Assembly (NCBI GenBank): GCA_030848705.1 | Contig: CM061235.1 | Location: forward strand, 139,631,228 to 139,695,227 | Direction of reading: 5' to 3' | Length of the DNA: 64,000 nucleotides | From: Heracleum sosnowskyi | Lineage: Eukaryota > Streptophyta > Magnoliopsida > Apiales > Apiaceae | In this document: one piece after another, positions 47,601 to 56,245 of the stretch | Position numbering within the stretch: position 1 is the stretch's first letter | How the letters are laid out: each line of letters starts with the position of its first letter | The notes under the pieces: model-generated | What the model was told of the DNA's origin: nothing | Database searches by the model: none | The model's input: the letters and a program-made list of their open reading frames with translations, nothing else | Position numbers and translations under genes: made by a program

Positions 47601-50600
47601 CAAACGTAAAAACAAAACAAAGGGTTGTATTAAATATTAATGTTGGCACTTCAGGCCCCAAATCCCCTAAAACATCCAATGCTTTCTCATTACTCTCGAC
47701 CTATCTCTTTCCTTTCTACAAACGCTATTCCTAATTCTCTCTCGATCCACCCTTCTAAAACCAATTAATAACATCCCTCTGTCTCTAAAACAATTTCAAA
47801 CAAGTCCTTCAACTCCTTTTCGAAGAACCTAGGAGAAGGAACTGATTAGAATGTGATTCCTTGGAGAACTCCTTGGAGATCTGTGTTTGTTTGGATTGTA
47901 ATTTTTCAGACGTTGCCGTTAAAGGGTGATGGTGAGGAGGTTTTGAATCTTTGCATAAGAATGAATGCGATTGCGGTTCGTTATATGTGCTGAAGGCTTG
48001 TGTTGTTAAGAAGGGGTTCAGTTGTGGTTTGAGCAAGCAGATGGAGATTCTTGCACATATTTCACTACACGGTTATGAATTATGACTACTCTACTAGGTT
48101 GGGTTGGGCTGTGTACATGGTAGGATCTTTGAATGATTATGGTTGGATCTTTTGAAAGATTTTTTTGACTTTTTTTGCTATGATTTTCATTTGTTATCAT
48201 ATTGCTATTAGATTGTATTTAACTATGATCAGTTGTGTTTTAATACTGTTTACAAGGTCATACAACGTTTGACTAACGGAGGTTAACAAGAGAGGCAAGT
48301 AGGGAATGACACAATAGTATAGGGGTACCAACCGGTAGTCAGAAGTATTTGGGGTACCGTATGGAAAAGCCAGTTCTATGAGGGTACCATTGAGAATTTC
48401 AAAAAATTTAAGCGTACCCTGATATTTTTTATTTAAACCAAATTATTCATTCTATTTCCTCACAAATTTACTTCTTATATATGCACATATATATATATAT
48501 ATATTCTTTTTTTCTTGCATAGTTATATTTGAAATACAATAATTGTTGATTATTTTATAAACCTGTTGAAACCTGAAACATAAGCTATTTCTAATTCATT
48601 ATTCTGATTTGAAGGACTTAAATCTTGTCCAACTTAAATTTTAAAAATTTAGTAAACCAAAAGAATCAAGTACTGTGATCTTTTTTTAAAACGACTACAT
48701 ATCTATATTTAAATAAATATTATATCTTGGTTCTTTTAATTTGATAGGTTTTTCAAAGGTTAGAGAAATTTATCTATTTATCTTTTTTTTTGTGTTGCCG
48801 TAATGCGTTGGACTTATTTGGTGGATAGTGTAATTTTCACATCATAGTAGTGTGGAAATTGCACTATTTGGGTGTAATAGGATGAAAATGGTCCTACAGA
48901 TGTTGCACCAAATGATTTTTAGTATGGTGCAACACTGTTCTTATGATGTAACCTTTTTACCATTCCAGTTTCACTCTTCTTTTTCCTCGCTAAATCATTT
49001 GCTTTATTTACAATGCATTTCTTATGTGAACAATTCATGTTTTGTCACTTATTTTTTTATCTTTATCTCTGTATTATTATTTTTCAAGTGACTGCATTAG
49101 ATTCAACTTTGAGTTTAAACAAAAATGCAAAATGGCTCTAAACATTCGTATATACAATCAGTTTGCACTAATGTGACGGGTGCGGTCATAAGATCAACCA
49201 CTTTGGTGTTACAGTGTTCCTCTGGTGGGGAGATGCTTTTAGGTATACAGTATAGATGAACCTAGGGATGGTCACCGGGTCACTTAGGGGGGTAGAGGAT
49301 GAGAGGGTCATTGGGTCACTTTAGGGTCGGGGCTGTCTGATGTAGGACAGAATATTGAAAAGCAATAAACGCAAATTATACGAATCCCAGCACACCCGAA
49401 TCTAAAACCAGTTCCTGAATCCTCCCTGATCCTCAAGCAGAGATTATTTTGCTCCCACATCCCCACTCCGAATGGGGAACGATCCCTGCGGGTAATCATG
49501 GATTTTTTTAAAATTGTATAGTCGATACTATGTTTCTGATAAAAGTTTATTTAATAAATCATAATGTATAATGTATTTGTTAATTTGATAACATGTTATA
49601 AATATCAATTCAAATGAACTTTTATTGATAGTAAAAAAGAGAAGAATATTCCAGAGGTTGACCTCAGTAAGTGACACTTAACTGAAATAAAGATCTTTTT
49701 ACATACAAATAGTTGGGTTATATTAGTAAATTAATACCCAGATGTGTAACTACATGTGCATCCTTATGTTTTTACACTTGAAATGCTTGTAACCTCAAGT
49801 AGTTGAGGATGATCTCAGGCAAAGCAAGCTCAAAATAAAATTATTTTCATAAAATAATAATGCAGTGGATTCACAAATTAGAATTCTGACAATGTGCGCC
49901 AGAGAAAGGAAAATAACATGTGTGCCATCTTTGGTTAGGAATTTGTAAAGCTAAAATATTGTATCCCTAAAAATTAGTAGTTTAACTATTTGTTAATGGT
50001 TGTCAATGTAATTTTTTTTATTAGTGGATGATTTTTTAAAAGTTGAATTTTACCTTGAGCAACAAGTTTTGTCCAATTGTTGCTGTTGCAGTTTTACCGC
50101 AAAGCAGATTTTGTAGTAAGCTGTTTCTGCTTTAAATCTACGAATGTTACCTTCTCCTATTTGTGAGTTTCTGAAGTGTTGATATGGAATGGAAGTAGTG
50201 ATATTAAAAGGAATCATGTCTTTGTTAGTAAATTGTTTAATTATATTTAGTAGAGAAATTTGTGTATTTACATACTTCCTCTGTCCCAACAATTTCTTTA
50301 CACTTTCCATTTTTGGATGTCCCTCTCAATTCTTTACATCTCTAAAGTTTCTATAGTAAATTTTTATAATATAAAAATGTAATAACATCCACTACTTTCC
50401 TCTATTATACTCACTTTATATATTAAATATTGATTGATCTCACCACTCTACTCACTTTTCTTACTTTTCTTTATTACTTGACACATTTTCATAATCTCCT
50501 TGCCCAACCCAAATATAAAGAATTGGATGGGACGGGGAGTATATGTTTTAGGTTGGGCTAGAAGTTATTCAATATGTTGCTTATTTATAAAAAGTCCAAT

Positions 50601-53600
50601 CTTTATGGGCCTTAATCCATTAGTTACTGTATTAGGTTTCTTGTACCCCATATAAAAATCGTAATCCCAACATAATATTTGAGTTGGTTCATACAATGAT
50701 TGTTTTATGAAATATTGCTCGAGTCCTCTATAATGGATGCTATCCATCTTAATCATCCCTCCTGCAGTTGGAGCTGCATTGGGGTGGTGGAATTTTAGCA
50801 GTCAATCCAGCTTTGTTTGTCTTTCATACCGTTTTAATTTAAAAAATTACATAATCTCCTGCATCAAGTGTCTACTGTGTTAAAATAGGTTTTTTAAAGA
50901 ACTGCAAGAGTTTAATTGTCGAATAGAAAAGACAGAATAAAGAATTATACGTTTAGCACCCCAGAAAGAAATTTTGTAGTTGAACAATTGGAAGATTGGA
51001 TCATTGATGTTCTGATACCAACATCTCAAGACCTTTATTGATTATTATAAAGTATGGTTCTGTTTAGATACAAAGATGGAAAATAATTTTCTTGTTTCAG
51101 TGTCAAGACCTTTAAATACAAATCCATAGTACTTGGCAGAGACAGTTAACAGAGCATTTTTATGACCTGGCCAACTATCGATGTTGATTTTATTGAGTGT
51201 TGTATGTTAGTTTAATACAAATTTGAATTGTTATACAAATTTGCATCGACCTGGATACTTTTAGTGCTCATGTCAACACCCAGTCCCAGATTACCTCCTT
51301 TATTGAAGTGATTATTAGTTGGCATTGTTGTCACTTCGCTCGACTAGTCGCGACTGGTCGTCGACTAGTCGAGCTGCAGAGGTCGACTTGGTACCTCGAC
51401 TTGCTGTTTGTGCATATTTCGGGCGACATGGGTCGACTGGTTCGACCAGTCGTGCGACTGGTCTTAAAAAAATAAAAACAGAAAAGCCCAATAACAGAAA
51501 TATGTAACCTAAATCATCCCCAGTCACCTCCAGTCGTCTCTAGTCGTCTCCAAACACTTCCAAAGATCCTCCAGTCGTCTACAATCATCCTCTCTTCATC
51601 AAACTTCTGATTACAAGTAATATTCATCCCCTCTTCTCTGTTTATTTACTTGGTGTATTTATATATACTTACAAGTTACAACACAGTAAACACACTCTCT
51701 TCTCTTCTCTGTTTTACAAGTTCATATACAAGTTTATATACACAGTTACACACACAAGAGTAAAGAGTTATATTCTGTGTATGTATGTATGCATGTATAG
51801 AGTATAAACACACACTCTTGTCTTCTCTTTTATCTCTTCTCTGTTTATTAAGTTCATCCTATATATAAGAGAGAAAAGAGAAAAAAGTTTGTACAACTTA
51901 GAAGTAGAATTAGAACACACATATATTATATATGTAAGTAATTAAGTATTATATATATATATATATATTAATTTTATATCACGTCGACTAGTCTCGACTA
52001 GTCACGACTCGACTTGCCGGGCACCCCGGTCGACTCGACTCGACTTACCGACGTGACTACCATGTTAGTTGGTGTACCTGAAAAATGTTCTTATATCTAT
52101 GCTTTTTTCATTTTGAATTATTTCTTTTGTACTTTGCTTCAACAGAGAAGGATGAAGTATTTAGGTTTTACTTTGTAAACTCTGTTACTTATTATGCTTC
52201 AGTTTGCGGATGCTTTTTCTTTTGTTCTGATTCTGAATCATAGTATATACACTTTGAACTAAGTAGATAACTAAATGAATGGTCACATTTCTTGTACAAT
52301 TGTTAGTAGTTAGAAAGGAGCTCCATTCCCTTGTTCTTCGAAATTAAATTGTTTGAGTTCCGTAGCCCTTGTCTGTTAATAGCATGAGCGCTTTTGTCTT
52401 CTTTGTAAATCTCGTGGTCCGTGAACGGAACGCAGCTAGTCGAATTTATTGAAGAACATGCCTGCATAATTTAATTAAATTAGTTTATTTTGCAACTTTG
52501 AAATGCTGTAGGTTTGCATTTTATGCAACTAAACATGACTTATTTATGTTGAATTTAATTTTTTTATTTGAACAGAGTTGCTCTGCTTTTGCCTTGTGTT
52601 ATCCACTATACTACTGGCCGACAGTCATGTTGTCACTTCATTGAGCATACACCACCTTTGTGGATACGTTACAAGCATAATGCTTAAGTTGCACATTGCC
52701 TATATTTTTATTTTGCGGATGCTTTTTCTTTTGTTCTGATTCTGAATCGTAGTATATACACTTTGAACTAAGTAGATAACTAAATGAATGGTCACATTTC
52801 TTGTACAATTGTTAGTAGTTAGAAAGGAGCTCCATTCCCTTGTTCTTCGAAATTAAATTGTTTGAGTTCCGTAGCCCTTGTCTGTTAATAGCATGAACGC
52901 TTTTGTCTTCTTTGTAAATCTCGTGGTCCGTGAACGGAACGCAGCTAGTCGAATTTATTGAAGAACATGCCTGCATAATTTAATTTAATTAGTTTATTTT
53001 GCAACTTTGAAATGCTGTAGGTTTGCATTTTATGCAACTAAACATGACTTATTTATGTTGAATTTAATTTTTTTATTTGAACAGAGTTGCTCTGCTTTTG
53101 CCTTGTGTTATCCACTATACTACTGGCCGACAGTCATGTTGTCACTTCATTGAGCATACACCACCTTTGTGGATACGTTACAAGCATAATGCTTAAGTTG
53201 CGCATTGCCTATATTTTTTTGTTTGTGTTATTGGAATTTTAATGCTGCTGTGGATATGATCCCCCCCCCCCCCCCCCCCCCCCCCGTCTCCACAGAGGTG
53301 GTGGATATGTTACAAGCATAATGCTTATGTTGTGCACTGCTTATATTTTTTTGTTCAAGTTATTGGAATTTTTCTTTGGGCTGAGAAGTGACATGGTAAG
53401 TGGGCTTATGTGCAGGTAGCTCGAGGTCAACTTGATCAAGTGGCAACTTTAAGGGGTAGATTAACATCACCTCCTGTAGTAACTCATAATCGGCAACTTG
53501 ATACCACAAGAGCTGCTGAAGCAAATGTGTCCTTGCCGCAGCTGACAAATCTTCCTCCAGCTCCCCAGACCATGATGACTACAACATCCAAAACTACTGA

Positions 53601-54234
53601 AGATGAGGACAAGAAGGCTGCAGCAGCTGCAGTTGTTGCGAAGCTTGCTGCTTCGACGTCCTCTGCTCAGATGCTTACCTCAGTTTTTTCTTCCCTTGTG
53701 GCTGAAGAAGCTGCATCAATGAGTGGTGGCTCAAAATCTGCTGGATTCTCTACTGGTATGTCCCTGTTTCCTCCAGAGAAAAGGCTTAAATTGGAGAAAC
53801 CGATGTCTGCTCCAGATGCCAACAATTCTGAAGCTGGCAATACATCCTATTTTACATCTTTGCAACTGCAACCAGTGAGTAATGTGCCAGTTACAAGTAT
53901 GCAGCCCATGTCTCAGCAGGGCCATATGCAGTCACCATTTTCACCTCCAGCACCGCCACCCCCTCCACCTGGACCACATTCTAATTCCCCAACAAATCAG
54001 TTTGCTCAACCTTCTGGCCTCATGTCCTATGGATATGGTTCTACTAGCCTACCTCCGCCGCCTCCTTTACCTTCCCATGTCACCGTGGGATTGGCAAGGC
54101 CAGCACCACCTCAGCTGCAACAGTCATCTCAAGCTCAGCCACAAAACAACAATAGTGGGTACTATCGCCCGCCAGGTATTGGATTTTACGGGCAAAGCCA
54201 TCAGCCAACACCTCCGCCTGTTCAACGACAATGA
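36185..54234 (+). CDS. CID (RPR/ENTH-VHS) domain protein, RPRD1-like, 546 aa, 7 coding exons
   Basis: Coding exons: 36185-36263, 37596-37843, 39739-39900, 40011-40167, 40470-40609, 40691-40726, 53416-54234. All junctions are GT-AG, phases agree and the sum is exactly 547 codons with stop. Residues 1-135 form a CID, the fold that binds the phosphorylated RNA polymerase II C-terminal domain (KLNSSQQSIESLSRWCITHR, FLYLSNDILQNSRRKGSEF, FWKVLPAALKNV, NIWEERKVFGSRGQ). Residues 195-290 are a coiled-coil CREPT/RPRD-type region (ERVLQQCINQLESFEATRTA). The rest is Ala-rich, then Pro/Gln-rich (PPAPPPPPPGP) and disordered. It matches plant proteins annotated as ENTH/VHS family or regulation of nuclear pre-mRNA domain proteins, related to human RPRD1 and yeast Rtt103. 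Expected role: nuclear, transcription termination or 3'-end processing. Start chosen because ATG at 36185 opens the CID and lies 33 nt after an acceptor. The last intron is 12.7 kb. Confidence 0.93.
37980..38110. repeat. hAT-like subterminal repeat fragment in intron
   Basis: It has clustered atccg/gacccg motifs in both orientations (accgatcggacccgg; aaaatccgacccgacccc), a pattern typical of internal ends of plant hAT-type MITEs. Boundaries and TSD were not found. Confidence 0.35.
38307..38352 (-). mobile_element. Truncated copy of the MITE at 41552-41750
   Basis: Its 46 bp are the reverse complement of the left end of the intact element (gccgagtccgagtaacatag), with one or two differences. 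Only one terminus is preserved. Confidence 0.75.
41552..41750. mobile_element. hAT-type MITE (199 bp) with 8-bp TSD
   Basis: The inverted termini are CTATGTTACTCGGACTC and, on the other strand at the right end, CTATGATGCTCGGACTC. The flanks are AAGTAAGC (41544-41551) and GAGTAAGC (41751-41758), an 8-bp TSD with one mismatch. The interior repeats gtgtccg motifs. It is non-coding. Confidence 0.8.
42242..42466. mobile_element. Stowaway-type (Tc1/mariner) MITE, 225 bp
   Basis: It starts ctccctcagtcccatcc and is flanked by TA at 42240-42241 and 42467-42468, the Stowaway target. The right end is degraded. It sits inside local repeats of an ataacacatgtaaa...ttacaaaacacc unit (about 42180, 42510 and 42560). 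Confidence 0.75.
43721..43880 (+). mobile_element. hAT-like element left end
   Basis: TTAGGGGTGGCAATTTCGG, then gggccgggttcgtgtcggg, matches the common plant hAT/MITE terminus TAGGGGTGGCAA with subterminal ggg/acccg repeats. No matching right end or 8-bp TSD was found, so the element is truncated. Confidence 0.5.
44290..44482 (-). mobile_element. hAT-like element end with gttcg repeats
   Basis: A dense cluster of gttcg/cgaac motifs (gagttcggttcgtttacaac) ends at tttacaactata. Read on the minus strand this gives TATAGTTGTAAACGAACC, the usual form of a plant hAT terminus. The other end is not resolved. Confidence 0.45.
44650..44691. repeat. (TA)n microsatellite
   Basis: About 41 bp of alternating A and T. 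Confidence 0.95.
44777..45459 (-). mobile_element. Short non-autonomous Helitron (683 bp), intact ends
   Basis: On the minus strand the 5' end is TCTATACTATATAATTAAAG (from 45459) and the 3' end has hairpin AATCCGTGCATCGCACGGATT-like pairing (44786-44806) followed by TTTTAAGCTAG. The insertion lies between A and T. The interior is AT-rich with a duplicated tttttggaaaa...gggatttt block. The 5' end is shared with the fragment at 9966. Confidence 0.82.
47392..48400. mobile_element. Long-TIR (Mutator-like) element, possible Pack-MULE
   Basis: About 150-bp inverted repeats with roughly 75 percent identity by eye start at GAAATTCTCAATG (47392 rightward; 48400 leftward) and share gtgtcattccct and aacctccgtt blocks. 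Roughly 690 bp lie between them, with coding-looking pieces on the plus strand (LNLCIRMNAIAVRY, then VVKKGFSCGLSKQMEILAHI in another frame) at about 47945-48070. No TSD could be recognised, and the captured protein is not identified. Confidence 0.6.
49260..49500. repeat. hAT-like G/C-rich repeat remnant
   Basis: The stretch opens with cctagggatggtcaccggg and closes with gatccctgcgggtaatcatgg. Terminal tagggatgg and internal ggatc/gatcc motifs in opposite orientation suggest a hAT-type MITE. No TSD was established. Confidence 0.35.
50275..50539. mobile_element. Stowaway-type MITE, 265 bp
   Basis: The termini are cttcctctgtcccaac and (right) gggacggggag, with TA flanks at 50273-50274 and 50540-50541. 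The interior is similar to the MITE at 42242 (catccactacttt, ttaaatattgat). Confidence 0.82.
51323..52064. mobile_element. hAT-type element (742 bp) with CGACTAGTCG subterminal repeats and 8-bp TSD
   Basis: The perfect 8-bp direct repeat TTAGTTGG flanks it (51315-51322 and 52065-52072). Termini are CATTGTTGTCACTTCG and, read from the right, CATGGTAGTCACGTCG (13 of 16 matching). Both ends are packed with gtcgac/actagtcg/gactggtcg motifs; the middle is AT-rich with (TA)n. It is too short to encode a transposase. Confidence 0.85.
52203..53220 (+). repeat. Recent tandem duplication, 509-bp period, next to the last splice acceptor
   Basis: Copies 52203-52711 and 52712-53220 are nearly identical (for example tcatag/tcgtag and gcatgagc/gcatgaac differences). 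A partial third copy of the end of the unit (gtggatatgttacaagcata) follows the poly-C run at about 53301-53365. Each copy has an acceptor-like ttttatttgaacag, so cryptic splicing is possible. Confidence 0.93.
53261..53285. repeat. Poly-C run, 25 nt
   Basis: This is the longest of several C homopolymers in the window (also 6855-6865, 9339-9356 and 18724-18735). The true length may be uncertain in the assembly. Confidence 0.9.
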
Positions 54235-54600
54235 GATCCTCTGTTGGTGCCGATGTGACATTTGTAAATTAATAGGCATGTTTTAGACAGGACTAAATTT
54301 GGTAGTGGTATAACTGTTCCTCCTCCCCCTCTTTGGTAACTTGGGGCCCCTTTGATGACTCTAAGATGTTCAATACCTATAATGTCCAACTTAGTGTACC
54401 ATTTTGAGAGTTACTCTTAGCCCCACCCACCCACCCTTTCTCGTACAATTAGATGTCTGATTCACTACAGTTGTTGGTTCCCTTATAACTGCAACAGTAA
54501 TACTAGAGTTCTGGATTGTCATCCAGTGTAGTGGATATGAATGAAATCAGCTGGGAATAGATGAATTTGTACTATTTGGTGGATGTTAAATTATTAAATT
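54235..54600 (+). other. 3' UTR of the RPRD1-like gene
   Basis: Non-coding sequence follows the TGA. An AATGAA-like polyadenylation signal lies at about 54538 and a T-rich/A-rich tail follows near 54580-54610. The exact end is not determined. Confidence 0.5.
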
Positions 54601-54866
54601 TAATAATTCTCTCCATCGTATTTAAGTTCTGACAGATGTGTAGTGTGGATGAATGCCTTATTCCAGCTACCAAAATTGTTTACAAATCTCATGCAAAGTA
54701 AGAGTCCAAGGTTTAAAGATGGAAACAATGTTTAATAATTTTATTTAAATAAATTATAATCTATAATACATTGTTTATATAGAAAACAGTGTGTATTTTA
54801 TATTTAGTATATTTAAAAAATGAGGTGCATAAACAAAAGAATTATAATAAGAAGGGAAATAATGTG

Positions 54867-55290
54867 GGCGTTTGGGGTATCACAAAAAAGTTGACTTATA
54901 TCTTAAAATGAGTAAGTGCTTTATAAGTGATAAGTTGATGAATTCTTATAAGTTATTCGGGTGTTTGGATAAATTTACTTATAAGTTATTGAAGAATTTG
55001 CTAAATTAAATTTGAAAAAATAATTATTAAATACAATGATTTCAACACTTGTATTTTAAATTAAAAAAATATTTAAAAACACAAAGGTAAAAATTTAAAA
55101 TATTAAAAAATAAAGAAATCAAAGAATAAGTTGATAAGTTAAGTAAAATGTTGGTGATTTCTAACATTCAACTTATCAATTTATAAATCATAAGTTATCA
55201 AATAAGTTAAGTACACAAACACCCCTAATAAACTCTTATGACTTTATAAGCCATAAGTCGGCTTATTTTGGCATTGCTCAACAGGCCCAG
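54867..55290. mobile_element. MITE-like element with ataagtt repeats
   Basis: It opens gggcgtttggggtatcac and ends caacaggccc, with cttataagtt/aacttat motifs in both orientations inside (gataagttgatgaattctta; aagtcggcttattttggc). This resembles a common plant hAT-type MITE with GGGCGTTTGG ends. A convincing TSD was not found. Confidence 0.45.
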
Positions 55291-56245
55291 TATCTTCTCA
55301 TCCTGCATATGGAAAGGCACAAGCACATATGCTATCTTTAGTCCCAGGCTCCCAGCAATCAACAAAATTTAATGCTCACTTAACGACAAGGACCCATAGA
55401 GCATTCTTCATTTACTTTCATTTCTCACAATCTCCAATGACTGACAAGATCCCTAAAAACAAAGCAGAAATCTTTCTCTTTTTCAACAGCTAGGTATGCA
55501 ATTACGTTTAAACCTCGATTAGGTAATAATTCATAAATTATTATTATTTTTTTGTAGTCTCAACATAATGAAAACAATGTTTATTTATTCTCAACAAAAG
55601 AATAAATCCGATTAAATAATTTTTTTCATGATCCCAAAATTATTATCTTAAAGGGATTTAACTGTATTTTAGTTTTGTTCATTTGTTTGCATTTTTTGCT
55701 TGGTGGGAATCAAGGCTCTACACTGCACATGTTATGTCTGTGTTATTTTTTGTTCTCTGTGTTGTCTTTTTTATTTGTATATAGAGAAAAAAAAAATGTA
55801 ATGAATGATCTTGGAGACGTCCATCTAATAAAAACCTTGCAAAGATTTGGTGGTTTGATGCTATAGACTTGTGTACGGCCCAGGTTCTGAGGCTAGTTTG
55901 GAGAGCAAGTAGCCAAGGATCCATGCTTAGAAGGGGGTCCATTTTTTCAAGTTCTATAACTATAGAGAATAAAAATAATATAAAATTTATGAAAAAATCA
56001 AAGATCTCTTCATCAGTGTCACACTTACCATGGTTTACCCTACCATAATTAAATTTTTAGACTTCTTCCATTTTTCTACTTAGATCCAAACTCTTTTTAT
56101 TCACAAAATTATCTCCATCTATCATTAAATACATCAAAAACTTGAATGCATCCCAAAAATTAAGTCATTTTTTGTATTCAATCTTATTTAAAATTTTACC
56201 TCCTACATGATTTATTTATTTTGCAATTTAAATAGAGACAATCAA
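55291..56245. other. Intergenic DNA
   Basis: No gene is recognised. A 63-codon plus-strand frame at 55675-55866 has no domain or leader signature. The region is AT-rich. Confidence 0.4.

Larger units (their letters stand above)
40727..53415 (+). other. Giant last intron (12,689 bp) of the RPRD1-like gene
   Basis: It is bounded by ttgcag|GTAGCTC at 40727 and tatgtgcag at 53415. Exon 7 (36 bp) and exon 8 join in frame. All other introns are 0.1-1.9 kb. Inside are two hAT-type MITEs, two Stowaway-type MITEs, an intact short Helitron, a long-TIR element, hAT-like ends, microsatellites and a recent 509-bp duplication next to the acceptor. Unlisted parts (about 40760-41540, 42660-43700, 45460-47390, 48420-49250, 49500-50270, 50540-51310) are AT-rich with no gene recognised. 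Confidence 0.85.
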
